From: Thermoleophilia bacterium
GTDB taxonomy: Bacteria; Actinomycetota; Thermoleophilia; Gaiellales; SKUG01
DNA length: 33,119 nt
Assembly: GCA_025964435.1 (NCBI GenBank)
Contig: JAOPYV010000099.1
Span: 1 to 33,119 of the forward strand
Direction of reading: 5' to 3'
The translations under genes were made by a program, and so were the position numbers. Below, piece by piece: positions 15,130 to 26,555 of this stretch. The notes below the pieces were generated by a model. It saw only the letters and a list, made by a program, of their open reading frames with translations. It made no database searches and had not been told where the DNA came from. Positions within the stretch are counted from its first letter, which is position 1. Each line of letters starts with the position of its first letter.

Positions 15130-15471
15130 GCCTCGAGCTGCGCGCAGCGCGGCCATCGTCACTCTCCGGGAATCGACAACGGAGCACCGAGCGTGCCGCA
15201 GGCGCGCGAGCATCCGACGCCTGCTAATGACCGCCGCGTGGCGGGCCGGCGTCCGCCGTCCGTGCGAGACAGGCCGAGCCGGTCGAATCCATGGCGTTGC
15301 AGCTCCTCGTGCCGCCATCTGCACAAACTGGCGAATGTCGGAACAGCCAGGTTTTGGCCAATCTGACCGGGGCATCGACCGCGGGACATCGCGAACCACG
15401 AGCGGGTCGCGCCGGCCAATCCACCTGGTGCCCTCACTGCCCCTGGTCCGCCAACGAAGCGGAGGTGCGAG
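15130..15471. other. Intergenic region upstream of clpC-like gene
   Basis: 342 bp without a gene I can support. It should contain the promoter of the ClpC-type gene. I searched by eye for CIRCE, HAIR and ClgR-type operators and found no convincing copy. A 12-bp palindrome GCTGCGCGCAGC lies at about 15136 just after the kinase stop and may help termination. The ClpC ribosome-binding site GGAGG is at the right end. Confidence 0.4.
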
Positions 15472-18072
<2,601 letters not shown>

Positions 18073-18148
18073 CGGAACCGCGAGTGTACGGCCTCGGTGG
18101 TGCGGGAGCTGTCGCACCCGGGGAGCACGGAGTTCCTCAACCATCGGC

Positions 18149-18177
18149 GATCGGCTGACCCCTCCGGGCAGCCGATC
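18149..18177. terminator. Bidirectional terminator, clpC-like / membrane protein gene
   Basis: Nine-bp inverted repeat GATCGGCTG and CAGCCGATC, with an 11-base loop, between convergent genes, 77 bp after the ClpC stop. Confidence 0.7.
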
Positions 18178-18203
18178 CCGTGCCGTGCCCGGTTTCGAAT
18201 GTG

Positions 18204-19349
18204 TCAGTCGGTGTCGAGCGCCGCGCCGTGCCGTTCCGCGCCGTGCCGTTCCGTCCTCGCATCCGCGCGTTGCAGGTGGGTCGCGTTGCGGACGGCGGGA
18301 TCGCTCTCCACCAGTGAGCCGAGTGCACCGCCGACGGTCGCGAGCACTGCCACATAACTCGCGAGCCGCAGGTAGTCGACGACATCGACTCCATGCCCCA
18401 GTTCGTGCGCAAGCCGCGCGGAGGGGATGAGCAACGCCGCGCCGGCGGCGAACAACGCGACCAGTGCGACGAAGAGAGCCAGCACTCCCAGCGTGATCGT
18501 GATCGCCGTCGCCGCGTTCGTGAGCACGACTCGCTCGCGTGCATGGGCGCTGCGTGCTCGCTCCCAGAGTCCATGCGCGACCAGGAGCGCGAACACGGTG
18601 ATCGCGATGCCGGTCGCCGCGAGCGCCGCCAGCCGGAGGAACGACGTCGAGTCTGCAAGCAGCCAGATATCGCGCAGCACGACGGCGGCGGTGCCGGCCG
18701 CGAGGGCGCCCACCGTCGCGCGTGAGAGGCGAGCGATGACACGCGTGGGATGGTTGGCGTGGACCATGCCCACGAGCAAGCGCAGGTTGCCGCGCACGAC
18801 GGCACCGATGAATCGGACCGACCCGTCATCCGCGGCGCGAACGATCCCGAGTGGTGACCGCAGCTCACCGAGCCGGTCCAGCATCCGCTGCACGCGTCGT
18901 GGTTCGTCGCCGATTCCGCCCCCCGAGACAGCCTCGCCCAGCATCCCCTCGATCACGTGCACCACCGCCCGCACGAGTCGTTGCCTGACTCTGATGGCGC
19001 CAAGCGCCGGGATCGAGACGAGGCCGACGCCATTCGTCGCGTTGGAGTGGGCGACCACCGCGCGTTTCGCGGCGTGCAGCGGCAAGTCACTCAGGCCGAC
19101 CGCGAGGTGCCAGCCCGCATCCAGCAGGTGGCGTCGCACCGTGTCGACGAGGTCATCGACGCGTGCGGCGGAATCGTGCGGACCTGCGACCCGCACGTCG
19201 ACTTCCCACCGCGTCCCGGGAAACCGCTCGGCGAGCTCGACCGGAAGCTCGGCGGCAAGCTCGGTCGCCAGGTCCGCCGCGTCACCGGGAGCCGCGACCA
19301 CGCCGACGACGAACACGTCTGACGGTTGCTCTGGCTGCACATCGTCCAT
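18204..19349 (-). CDS. Four-TM membrane protein with cytosolic N-domain, paralogue A
   Basis: 381 residues from ATG 19349. The soluble N-terminal region starts VFVVGVVAAPGDAADLATEL and continues RWEVDVRVAGP, WHLAVGLSDLPLHAAKRAVVAHSNATNGVGLVSIPALGA, a pattern shared with the gene at 20742-21842. Four membrane segments follow (around AAGTAAVVLRDIWLL, LAALAATGIAITVFALLVAHGLWER, ITLGVLALFVALVALFAAGA, YLRLASYVAVLATVGGALG). I recall homologues in actinobacteria with misleading methylene-tetrahydrofolate dehydrogenase names, but no folate-enzyme motif is visible here. The real function is unknown. Near the end a 15-bp DNA repeat (18223-18252) encodes ERHGAERHGA. Confidence 0.75.
   Translation of the reverse strand: MDDVQPEQPSDVFVVGVVAAPGDAADLATELAAELPVELAERFPGTRWEVDVRVAGPHDSAARVDDLVDTVRRHLLDAGWHLAVGLSDLPLHAAKRAVVAHSNATNGVGLVSIPALGAIRVRQRLVRAVVHVIEGMLGEAVSGGGIGDEPRRVQRMLDRLGELRSPLGIVRAADDGSVRFIGAVVRGNLRLLVGMVHANHPTRVIARLSRATVGALAAGTAAVVLRDIWLLADSTSFLRLAALAATGIAITVFALLVAHGLWERARSAHARERVVLTNAATAITITLGVLALFVALVALFAAGAALLIPSARLAHELGHGVDVVDYLRLASYVAVLATVGGALGSLVESDPAVRNATHLQRADARTERHGAERHGAALDTD
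18223..18252 (-). repeat. 15-bp tandem repeat in paralogue A coding end
   Basis: The 15-mer GCGCCGTGCCGTTCC occurs twice back to back (18223-18237, 18238-18252). It is in frame and adds the dipeptide unit seen as ERHGAERHGA in the protein tail, suggesting local slippage. Confidence 0.8.
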
Positions 19350-19521
19350 GGCCGGACCGTACCCCATCCGACAGGCATGACGACGACTCTCCGCAACGTG
19401 CGGGATCCCGACGGAGCCGGTTGCAGCCTGGCGCGCATTCGCACGGCTGATGTCGCCTGCCGAGGTTTCACCAGCCGCCGCGTGGCGATCTTGCCCTGAG
19501 CCCACGTATCTGGAGGCAGAC

Positions 19522-20703
19522 ATGGCGACCAGGCACCATAACCGCGTCGACCTGCCGATCTGGTCGCCCAAGGAGGGCGCGCCTGTGTGGGAGCGCGCTA
19601 CCGGCGAATTCGTGCATGCAACGGACGGGCGCGACTACATCGACCTGTCGATGGGCTGGGGCGCATGCCTGTGGGGGCACGGACTGGTCGCTGAACGGAT
19701 CTTCGAGCACTACACCCCGGCCGAGCTCGCGCAGGGCGTGGGTTCCACGCAGACGACTGCGATCCGCGAGCGGGCCGAGCAGGCGTTGGTGGAATGGGTG
19801 GGCGCACGGTGGCCGGGATCGCCAGACCTGCGGGTCGGAATCCTGCACACCGGGGCCGAGGCCGTGGAGGCAGCTCTGAAGACCGCGCTGGCGGCCACGG
19901 GGCGCACGGAGATCGTCGCCTTCGAGGGCGCCTACCATGGCAGTTTCGGCAGCGCAGTGGCGGCGTCCGACACCCCGGACGCACGACGGGCGTTCGCGCC
20001 CACGTTCTCGTTCGACGACGTGCGACATGTGCCCTTCGGCGAGGTGCCCGAGCTGAGTGAGCGGACGGCATGCGTCATCGTCGAGCCGGTGCAGGGATCG
20101 GCTGGGGTGGTGATTCCACCTGACGGCTTCCTCGTAGGGCTGCGGGCGGCGTGCGATCGCGTGGGCGCGCTCCTGATCCTGGACGACGTACTCGCCGGCT
20201 GCGGGCGAACCGGAGTACGGATGGAAGGCATCGAGTGCAGGCCCGATGTGCTCACGCTCGCCAAGGCGCTGTGCAGCGGGATGATGGGATCGGCCGTCGT
20301 GATGACGAGCGACGTGGCCGATGCGGCTTGGGGCAGCGACGACGCACCGAGGCTCTCCTCGACCTACTACGGGCACCCGTTCACGTGCGCAGCCATCCTC
20401 GAGGTGCTCGCGTTGCACTCCCAGTACGACCTTGCCTCCCTGTGCCGCCACTTCGAAGGCGCACTCCGGCGGGTGGAGGACGCGACGTCGTTCACGCTCC
20501 GCGGCAAGGGCGCCTTCTGGGCCCTCGCGGGCGCGAAGGATCAGGCCTCCCAGGTATCCACGGAGTTGCTCGAGCGCGGCGTGATCGCCGACGCCGCAGG
20601 AAGTGATGGAGACGTGCTCTCGCTCAAGCCGTCGGTGCTCATGCGTGACGAGTCGCTCGAGCGCGTGGTGAGCGCCATCATCAGCTGCCCCAGTGCGAGC
20701 TGA
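19522..20703 (+). CDS. Class III (omega) PLP-dependent aminotransferase
   Basis: 393 residues, with GGAGG 5 nt before the ATG at 19522. Characteristic segments in order: YIDLSMGWGACLWGHG; the PLP phosphate-binding region LHTGAEAVEAALKTALAATGR; EIVAFEGAYHGSFGSAVAAS; VIVEPVQGSAGVVIPPDGFLVGLRAACDRVGALLILDDVLAGCGRTG, with the aspartate that contacts the pyridine nitrogen; and LTLAKALCSGMMG, with the Schiff-base lysine. These are enough for the fold and chemistry but not the substrate, which could be glutamate-semialdehyde-like, ornithine or a diamine. At 393 residues it is rather short for the class. It sits alone on the plus strand between two paralogous membrane protein genes, so a functional link is possible. 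Confidence 0.88.
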   Translation: MATRHHNRVDLPIWSPKEGAPVWERATGEFVHATDGRDYIDLSMGWGACLWGHGLVAERIFEHYTPAELAQGVGSTQTTAIRERAEQALVEWVGARWPGSPDLRVGILHTGAEAVEAALKTALAATGRTEIVAFEGAYHGSFGSAVAASDTPDARRAFAPTFSFDDVRHVPFGEVPELSERTACVIVEPVQGSAGVVIPPDGFLVGLRAACDRVGALLILDDVLAGCGRTGVRMEGIECRPDVLTLAKALCSGMMGSAVVMTSDVADAAWGSDDAPRLSSTYYGHPFTCAAILEVLALHSQYDLASLCRHFEGALRRVEDATSFTLRGKGAFWALAGAKDQASQVSTELLERGVIADAAGSDGDVLSLKPSVLMRDESLERVVSAIISCPSAS

Positions 20704-20741
20704 CGGCACGCGCTGTCCGTGGCCGACGCGGCCGGCTGCGA

Positions 20742-21842
20742 TCAGGCTTCGCTGTTTCCGGATTCCCGTCGTCGACCCTGGTGGTGCCCGTAGGTCGCGT
20801 AGCGGAACTCATCGGCGTTGTCGAGCTTCGAACCGAGGCCACCGGCCACGGTGCCGATCGCGGCGCCAAGCCACGCGAGTGATGCATACGCGCCGATGCC
20901 TGCAGCGTTGTCGGCGTTCTGCTGGAAGACGCCGCCTTCTATCAGCAGTCCGGACACCGCGAAGAGCAGCACGAACAACGCGAGGTAGCCGCACGCCACC
21001 GCGATTGCCAGCGTGAGCGACGTCGCCGAGTTGTAGAGCGCCGCCTCCTTGGGCGTCGTGTTCCCATCGGCCCGCTCCCAGAGTTCGTGGCCGACGACCA
21101 ACCACACGATCATCGCGACGACGGCGCAGACCATGATCGCCACAAGGCGGCCCCAGCCAAGCTCACCGCTCAGCTGCCAGATCGTCGGGCTCAGCAGCGC
21201 GTATGCGCCGGTCCCGAAAGCCGCCACGACGGCGGTCGACAGTCCACTGAACGCGCGCCACGGGCGGTTCGCTCGCACCATTCCACTGAGCAGACGGACA
21301 TGACCGGTCCCCGCGGGTGCCAGGTAACGGACCTGAGGGCGCCCATCCATGACCACCTCGCGGCGCATCACCATGCCGGCCGACAGGCGCCGTTTGGGCT
21401 GCTGGCCGCGTTCCAGGGCCTCCTCCATGATGTCGGCAAGCAGTGCGACCGTCATCGTGCGCACTCGACCGCCGAGCGCGGTGAGACCAAGCGCCGGGAT
21501 GTTGACGACAGCAACCTTGTCGTGCCTGTCCACAGCCGCGACGAGGGGTCGCTTCCCGTCGCGCAGTGGCACGTCGGTGAGGCAGATGGCGACATCCCAT
21601 CCTGCCGCACTGCGCGCGTCCCTTCCGGCATCCAGCACGTCGTCGACACCGGCGCGGCCAGCCAGCAAGGGGTCTTCGGCAAGTTCCACATGCCAGCGTC
21701 CGCCGAAGTTGCGATCCAGCAGTCGTGGGAGTCGGTCGACCAGATCGAGTGCAACGCGCCGGGGCAGCTCCGGTGCCGCAACCAGCCCAACCCGCACCAT
21801 GTGCAAGCCAGGTTGCGCTGATGAACCGTCGACGTCGGTCAT
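20742..21842 (-). CDS. Four-TM membrane protein with cytosolic N-domain, paralogue B
   Basis: 366 residues. Built like the protein at 18204-19349: the N-part MVRVGLVAAPELPRRVALDL, RWHVELAEDPL, WDVAICLTDVPLRDGKRPLVAAVDRHDKVAVVNIPALGL aligns by eye with SDLPLHAAKRAVVAH...GVGLVSIPALGA of paralogue A. Four hydrophobic segments follow: VVAAFGTGAYALLSPTIW, LVAIMVCAVVAMIVWLVVGHELWER, LTLAIAVACGYLALFVLLFAVSGLL, and IGAYASLAWLGAAIGTVAGGLGS. The shared GHELWER/AHGLWER after TM2 and the GLTALGGR/GAIRVRQR region are further matches. Function unknown. The ATG 21842 is preceded by GGCAGG; an internal Met at 21800 is possible. Confidence 0.75.
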   Translation of the reverse strand: MTDVDGSSAQPGLHMVRVGLVAAPELPRRVALDLVDRLPRLLDRNFGGRWHVELAEDPLLAGRAGVDDVLDAGRDARSAAGWDVAICLTDVPLRDGKRPLVAAVDRHDKVAVVNIPALGLTALGGRVRTMTVALLADIMEEALERGQQPKRRLSAGMVMRREVVMDGRPQVRYLAPAGTGHVRLLSGMVRANRPWRAFSGLSTAVVAAFGTGAYALLSPTIWQLSGELGWGRLVAIMVCAVVAMIVWLVVGHELWERADGNTTPKEAALYNSATSLTLAIAVACGYLALFVLLFAVSGLLIEGGVFQQNADNAAGIGAYASLAWLGAAIGTVAGGLGSKLDNADEFRYATYGHHQGRRRESGNSEA

Positions 21843-21901
21843 GACCCGTACCTGCCCGCAACGATCCCGGGTAGGCGTTGCCTGCGGGATTGGAACGAGG
21901 T

Positions 21902-24900
21902 TCAGGGCAGGGCGACGGCAGTGAGTGTCAGGAGCCCGTCATAGTCGGCGGCCTTCTGTGTGGTGGACGGGTTCAGTCGGACGGTGAGGACGACCGTGTC
22001 GGTGACGAGGCTGTAGCTGGATCTCCGGTGGAGCTCGACCTCGGACGAGTTCTCGAGGCCCGTGTAGAGGTTGTTGATCATGTCGCCCTGCGCGGTGCCG
22101 GTGCCGGTGCCCCACTTGGCGAGGCGCCCGCCTGTCGCGTCGCGCACCGTGATGCCGACGAAGCCGGCAGCCCCAGCAGGCCACGACGCGGGGGCGACGG
22201 CGCCGTTCTGACGATCAGGGATCGTGGCAGTGTTGGTCACGAGCTCGGCCAGGCCCCAGGTGTCGCTCTCATCGTGGGCGGTGAGCTGGTAGCCACTCGC
22301 CGAGTCGGTGGTGACGTTGACGCTGCTGGAGCCAAAGGCGTCCGTGCCTGGGAGCACGGTGCCGAGCGGCATTGTGCTGCCGACCGAGACCGTGAGTGTG
22401 GTGTTCGCCGCCACCTCGAGCCAGTCCGGCACGCCCCAGAGCGTGAAGGCGCCGGTCGGCTGCATGCGCAGGCGCGCCCGCTGCCAGTAGCGTGCGCCGT
22501 CGCGCAGTATCTGGGCAGGGCCGGAGTAGGTGGAGTCGGCGCAGCGCGCGGCAGCCGCGCAGTTCGGGCCGAGGGCGGTGGTCCCCGAGTCCCAGATCGT
22601 CTCGAGGTGGGGTCGCTTGGCGCGGTAGTAGCCGAGCACGGCGGCGGCGACGTATTCGGTGGGCGCGAAGCGGATCTCGTCGATGTCGCCGTGGAAATGG
22701 TTGCCGCCGGCGGCCGAGCCACCCACTCCCAGGATGCTCGCGTTCTGGTCGGCCGCGCCACCCGCTGCTACCGGACCCGCCACGAGCTGCCCGTCGATGA
22801 AGAGACGCATCTCGTTCGTCGTGCTCATCGTGTAGGCGACGTGATGCCATTGACCGTCGACGGTCGCGTTGCCGGCAGCGGCGCTTGAGCAGGCCGTCTT
22901 GGCCACCGCTCCCACCATCGTCTGCGCGCAGAGCGGGCCGGCCGAACTGAATTGGATGGAGTATGTGCAGTCGCCCGAACAGCCCGTTCCCGGCCCCTTC
23001 TCCAGGATGACCGGATTGGCGGTGTTGCCGATGTCGCTGGTGCGATACCAGGCGTCCACGGTGAACCCGTTGGTAGCGGTGAGCGCGGCACTGTGGGGGA
23101 TGGTGGCGCGTTGGGTCGTGCCGTCGAGCGACAGGGCCTGCCCGAACTGGCTCGCGACGTAAGGGGGGGCGTTGACCGGCGTCATCGCGCCGGTGTAGGT
23201 GCCGCCGGGGTCGGCCGCGGTGGAGCCGTTGGCGTGCCAGACGCCTCCCGCATGTTCCGGCGGCGTCGACCATGTCTGGACGTTCAGTGCGTCTGCCGCG
23301 GCCGGTGCCGCGTTCACGAACGAGGTGTGGAACACCGACGAGCGGATCGGCGGTGCGTTGGTGAGGCTGGGGTTGGCTCGCCCCGCCTGCGCATTGACAT
23401 CGTCGCCCCACATCGTGGTCGGCCCCGGGCACGGTGGGGGAATCGTGAAGGTTCCTTCAGCGGGCAGGGCCGTCACGAGCGAGGCCCAGTCGGTGGTGCG
23501 CACGCGGTAGTAGTACGTGCCGGGCGCGGCCGTGATCGTCCTTGAATGCGTGGGGCCGGACGCAGTCGGATCGAGCGATGACATGGTGTATTCCGCGTAC
23601 GACGCGCGCGGGACGGTGTCGAACAGGATGTCCGACGAACCCGATTCGCTGGTTTCCCACTCGATCGTCGCGCCGACACAGCTGGTGGTGACGGTCGAGG
23701 CCACGGTGATCGTCGGCGCGATCGAGTCGTCCCAGCGCAGCACGCGCGCTCCGTAGTCGGAGCCGATCCAGACGGCGCCGTCGAGGGCGCTGATGCCCGT
23801 CGACTGCGCGTTCCTGTTCTGGGCCCAGGTGCCGTTGTTGGTGCAGCTCGGCGTGCCGATCTGCTGCGCGCCGGTCGTTACGAAGCCCGACGTCGGGATG
23901 GGGTCGAGCACCATGGCGCCGCAGTCGTTCGTCCAGAAGATCGCGTTGTCGGTCATCGAGACCCCCATCGTGCCGTGTGCGATGCCGCCGGAGCCGTTGA
24001 GGTTGGCTGCGGTCTGCCCGATGATGGCGTCGGCGGGCTGGTTGTTCGTCGTCGGGATCGTGTTCCAGATCAGGATGCGGTGGTTGTCGGCGACGGCGAG
24101 CTTGCCGTTCCAGATCGAGACCCCGACGGCGTAGCTGATCGAGGATGCGCTGGTTCCCCCGTTGTCGGAGGTCCCGCTCGTGAAGTTCGGCTGGCCGAGC
24201 ACGACGTCGGCCGGGGGTGACGCACCGCTTGCAGGGATGCTGTTCCAGATCATCACCCTGTTGTTGTTCTGGTCCGTCACGACGACCTTGGTCCCGTCGG
24301 AGGCGACGCCCTTTGGATCCGTCAGCAGCGACTGCGTACGCCCGTTGTTGACCCCGGTCAGCGACGACTGCCCGAGCGCGAAGTCGGCGGGCTGGTTCTC
24401 CACGGTCGGGAGGGTGTTCCAGACCAGCACCCGGTTGTTCGACGAGTCGGTCACCATGAGCTTGGTCCCATCACTCCACGACCCCTGGGGCTGGTCGGCG
24501 GTGGCAGCTCCGCGGATGCCATTCACGCCGTCGCTGAAGGAGTAGAAGTCGCTGGACTGGTGGAAGCGCCACGTCGGAGGCGTGTTGGTCGCGGCGGGGC
24601 GTGTCGCCCACCAACGGCCGGTGTGCATCTCCGCCGCCTCGACGAACAACCCCCCGCCAGGGATGGCCAGTGGCCAGATCCCGACCTCGGACAGCGTCGT
24701 GCGGTCGTGCGTGAAGGTGAGGTCCTTGTCATACCCGGAGTTTCCGGCCTTGTTCATCGCATCCTGGCCGAGCACGAAGCCCGCCGCGGTGTTCGTGATC
24801 CCGCTCGGCCACGCCGCCCACGAGAGGACCCGCTGGTTGCCAGTGTCCGTGACGAGCACGCGGGTGCCGTTCGACCAGACGTCAGCCGGCGTGAAGAGCG

Positions 24901-26002
24901 TGTCGGCGCCGACGGCCGCCTGGCTGCGATTGCCTCCGCATGCGGTCCACGAGGACTGTCCGAGAACGTGGTTGGCGTTGGTGCCCACCGCGCTTGCCGG
25001 CCAGGCATCCCAGAACAGCACGCGGTGGTTGGTCTTGTCGGCGATGACCGTCTTCGTTCCGTCGGTCCATATCCCGCGCGGATCGTTCATCTTCGCCTGG
25101 GTGCAGCCGGAGGTAGTGGTCGTGAGGTCTGGCTGGCCGAAGACCCGGTCGAATGCCTGGCCCGTGGCGGTGGGCCAGGTGTTGTATCCGACGACCCGGT
25201 TGTTGTCGGTATCGGCGATCACCAGCTTGGTGCCAGCTGCGTCCCCGTACACACCGGTGGGTGTATTGAGCCCGGTCGTGCCGGCGCCCGAGGCCGTCGA
25301 GGTCGCCGTCGGCTGGCCGAGCACGAGATCCGCCGGTTGCTGGTTGGAAGTGGGCCAGGTGTTCCAGACCAGCACGCGGTTGCTGCCCGCATCGGCGACG
25401 ACCACCTTCGTGCCGTTCGTCCACACCCCGGCAGGCTGGAACATCGTGGTTGCATCGTCGGTGCCTGCCGCCGGCCAGGCGCACGACGTCATGTTCGGCT
25501 GCCCCAAGACGATGTCCGGGGGGGTGTCCGGCGCCGTCGGTGCCGTGTTCCAGAGCAGCACCCGCGTGTTGCCGTTGTCGGCAACGGCCATGCGCCCGCC
25601 CGCCACGATCACGTCGGAGGGGCGGCTTGCGCCGTTCGAGGCGCACCGTAACGTCGGGTTGAACAGCTGCTCGGCACCGCTGGGCTTCAGGTGCACCGCG
25701 TCGAACACCGGGCCGTTCGCGGTGGGGAAGGCGTTCCACTGGGCGACGCGGCTGCCGAGTTCGTCGGTGGCATAGACGCGCGTGCCGTCGGACGTGACGC
25801 TCGTGGGGCGCCCGAATGCCCTGTCGCCACGGGTGCCTGCGCGAATCCGGGTCCAGTCGGGACCCCCCAAGTGGAGGGTCGCGTTCTGGCCGGCGGTGAA
25901 GTTCGCCCCCTGCGCCACGCCGACGAACCCGGCGATGAGCCAGGCTACCGCCGCGATGGTTGATATGCAGATTGAGGATGTAACGCTCACACCGGTGACC
26001 AT
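21902..26002 (-). CDS. Large exported NHL-repeat / LamG surface protein
   Basis: 1366 residues from ATG 26002. A signal peptide (ICISTIAAVAWLIAGFVGVAQG-A) is preceded by hydrophilic residues. Residues about 40-700 hold at least eight copies of an NHL-like beta-propeller strand pattern ending VLVWNT-P-----PADxVLGQ, most with G-KLVVADT-NNRV. An FN3-like region follows (about 757-850; TIEWETSESGSSDILF ... GTYYYRVRTTDWAS), then a LamG/concanavalin-like domain (about 907-1200; NGFTVDAWYRTSD, HHVAYTMS, GDIDEIRFAP). The last about 150 residues are a beta-rich domain ending SSTTQKAADYDGLLTLTAVALP, which resembles the end of the protein at 31945. No LPXTG or obvious anchor is visible. Probably a cell-surface or secreted binding protein. 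An earlier in-frame start (up to 26125) is possible but weaker. Confidence 0.87.
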   Translation of the reverse strand: MVTGVSVTSSICISTIAAVAWLIAGFVGVAQGANFTAGQNATLHLGGPDWTRIRAGTRGDRAFGRPTSVTSDGTRVYATDELGSRVAQWNAFPTANGPVFDAVHLKPSGAEQLFNPTLRCASNGASRPSDVIVAGGRMAVADNGNTRVLLWNTAPTAPDTPPDIVLGQPNMTSCAWPAAGTDDATTMFQPAGVWTNGTKVVVADAGSNRVLVWNTWPTSNQQPADLVLGQPTATSTASGAGTTGLNTPTGVYGDAAGTKLVIADTDNNRVVGYNTWPTATGQAFDRVFGQPDLTTTTSGCTQAKMNDPRGIWTDGTKTVIADKTNHRVLFWDAWPASAVGTNANHVLGQSSWTACGGNRSQAAVGADTLFTPADVWSNGTRVLVTDTGNQRVLSWAAWPSGITNTAAGFVLGQDAMNKAGNSGYDKDLTFTHDRTTLSEVGIWPLAIPGGGLFVEAAEMHTGRWWATRPAATNTPPTWRFHQSSDFYSFSDGVNGIRGAATADQPQGSWSDGTKLMVTDSSNNRVLVWNTLPTVENQPADFALGQSSLTGVNNGRTQSLLTDPKGVASDGTKVVVTDQNNNRVMIWNSIPASGASPPADVVLGQPNFTSGTSDNGGTSASSISYAVGVSIWNGKLAVADNHRILIWNTIPTTNNQPADAIIGQTAANLNGSGGIAHGTMGVSMTDNAIFWTNDCGAMVLDPIPTSGFVTTGAQQIGTPSCTNNGTWAQNRNAQSTGISALDGAVWIGSDYGARVLRWDDSIAPTITVASTVTTSCVGATIEWETSESGSSDILFDTVPRASYAEYTMSSLDPTASGPTHSRTITAAPGTYYYRVRTTDWASLVTALPAEGTFTIPPPCPGPTTMWGDDVNAQAGRANPSLTNAPPIRSSVFHTSFVNAAPAAADALNVQTWSTPPEHAGGVWHANGSTAADPGGTYTGAMTPVNAPPYVASQFGQALSLDGTTQRATIPHSAALTATNGFTVDAWYRTSDIGNTANPVILEKGPGTGCSGDCTYSIQFSSAGPLCAQTMVGAVAKTACSSAAAGNATVDGQWHHVAYTMSTTNEMRLFIDGQLVAGPVAAGGAADQNASILGVGGSAAGGNHFHGDIDEIRFAPTEYVAAAVLGYYRAKRPHLETIWDSGTTALGPNCAAAARCADSTYSGPAQILRDGARYWQRARLRMQPTGAFTLWGVPDWLEVAANTTLTVSVGSTMPLGTVLPGTDAFGSSSVNVTTDSASGYQLTAHDESDTWGLAELVTNTATIPDRQNGAVAPASWPAGAAGFVGITVRDATGGRLAKWGTGTGTAQGDMINNLYTGLENSSEVELHRRSSYSLVTDTVVLTVRLNPSTTQKAADYDGLLTLTAVALP

Positions 26003-26192
26003 CGGCTTCTTTTTCCGACGCCTAAAGGACGAAAAAAGGAGCAAATCCCCTGCCCGGGGCCAGTCCGCGGATGTCCATGAGGTCGCTTCGATCGGCCATT
26101 CCGAATGCAGCAGCCCGGGGGCCATGATCAGGTTGTTGGCGGCTGGCGAGGGCAGCGATCAACGATCCACATCAAGCAGATCCAAGGAGCGG

Positions 26193-26387
26193 GTGAAGCG
26201 TTTCAACGACCGCGGGCGCTGGGCACCGGTGGGGCAAGCGGTATTGGCAAGGCAACGGTTCGTCAACTCGCGGATGAAGGCGCCGCCATGGCGATCCAGG
26301 CCACGCCGGCGAGCAGCTCGCAGGGGAGCTGCGGGAAGCCGGACAACGTGTTGTCTTCATCGAGCACGACGTGACGAGCAGTGAGTG
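26193..26387 (+). pseudogene. Short-chain dehydrogenase/reductase remnant
   Basis: AAGGAG stands 3 nt before a GTG (26193), from which the first codons read VKRFNDR, the usual SDR opening before the first strand. One base is then missing (expected GTGGCGCTG, observed GGGCGCTGG). A frame beginning near 26217 continues ALGTGGASGIGKATVRQL, the Rossmann glycine motif, to ADEGAAMAIQ. After a second indel a third frame reads GEQLAGELREAGQRVVFIEH, then DVTSSE and a stop. The catalytic Ser-Tyr-Lys part is absent. It is a truncated, frameshifted SDR directly beside the displaced ssrA end, probably damaged around the time of island integration. Confidence 0.82.
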
Positions 26388-26407
26388 ATGGGAAAAAAAC
26401 CACAAAA

Positions 26408-26434
26408 GAAAACCCCCGCAAAGCGAGGGTTTTC
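26408..26434 (-). terminator. Terminator at displaced ssrA 3' end (left copy)
   Basis: GAAAACCC at 26408 pairs with GGGTTTTC ending at 26434, with an inner CGC/GCG after a C-A mismatch. On the minus strand a run of T follows (complement of AAAAAAA near 26393). It matches the layout and position of the terminator after the intact ssrA copy, 2130 bp away. Confidence 0.78.
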
Positions 26435-26462
26435 AGTGGAGGCGGCGGGAATCGAACCCGCG
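26431..26462 (-). repeat. Left attachment-site copy, displaced ssrA 3' end
   Basis: This 32-bp sequence is identical to 28561-28592 and contains the T-arm and acceptor 3' strand of tmRNA (CGCGGGTTCGATTCC on the minus strand). Beyond 26462 the similarity stops, and no matching acceptor 5' strand is present nearby, so it is not a separate tRNA or tmRNA. The similarity continues leftward, less strictly, through the terminator and the GGGAAAAAAACCACAAAA run. Confidence 0.85.
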
Positions 26463-26503
26463 ATCCAACTCAATACCGGTTGCATAGCGACGCCAAACCG
26501 TAA

Positions 26504-26549
26504 CGTGTACACGCTTGTGTAACCATACGGGTACACCATGCGATATACT
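26504..26549 (+). promoter_or_regulatory. Promoter and operator of the antitoxin-toxin operon
   Basis: A palindrome CGTGTACACG (26504-26513) is followed by GTGTAACC-N4-GGGTACAC (26517-26536), an inverted repeat with one mismatch per arm. A -10 box TATACT lies at 26544-26549, and the antitoxin ATG begins 6 bp later, as in leaderless transcripts. No -35 at 17 bp is evident. The palindromes sit where a Phd/YefM repressor would bind, so autoregulation is likely. Confidence 0.65.
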
Positions 26550-26555
26550 GGGGAT

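Noticed and set aside
15130-15471. Heat-shock operator (CIRCE, HAIR or ClgR box) before the ClpC-like gene
   Set aside because: No convincing inverted repeat of these types is visible.
21902-26002. CRISPR or phage-like repeat array
   Set aside because: The repeats are in-frame NHL-like protein units with diverged DNA, not uniform repeat-spacer units.
26431-26520. A possible separate tRNA gene at the left repeat
   Set aside because: Only the T-arm and acceptor 3' strand are present; no matching acceptor 5' strand or D-arm was found within 90 bp.
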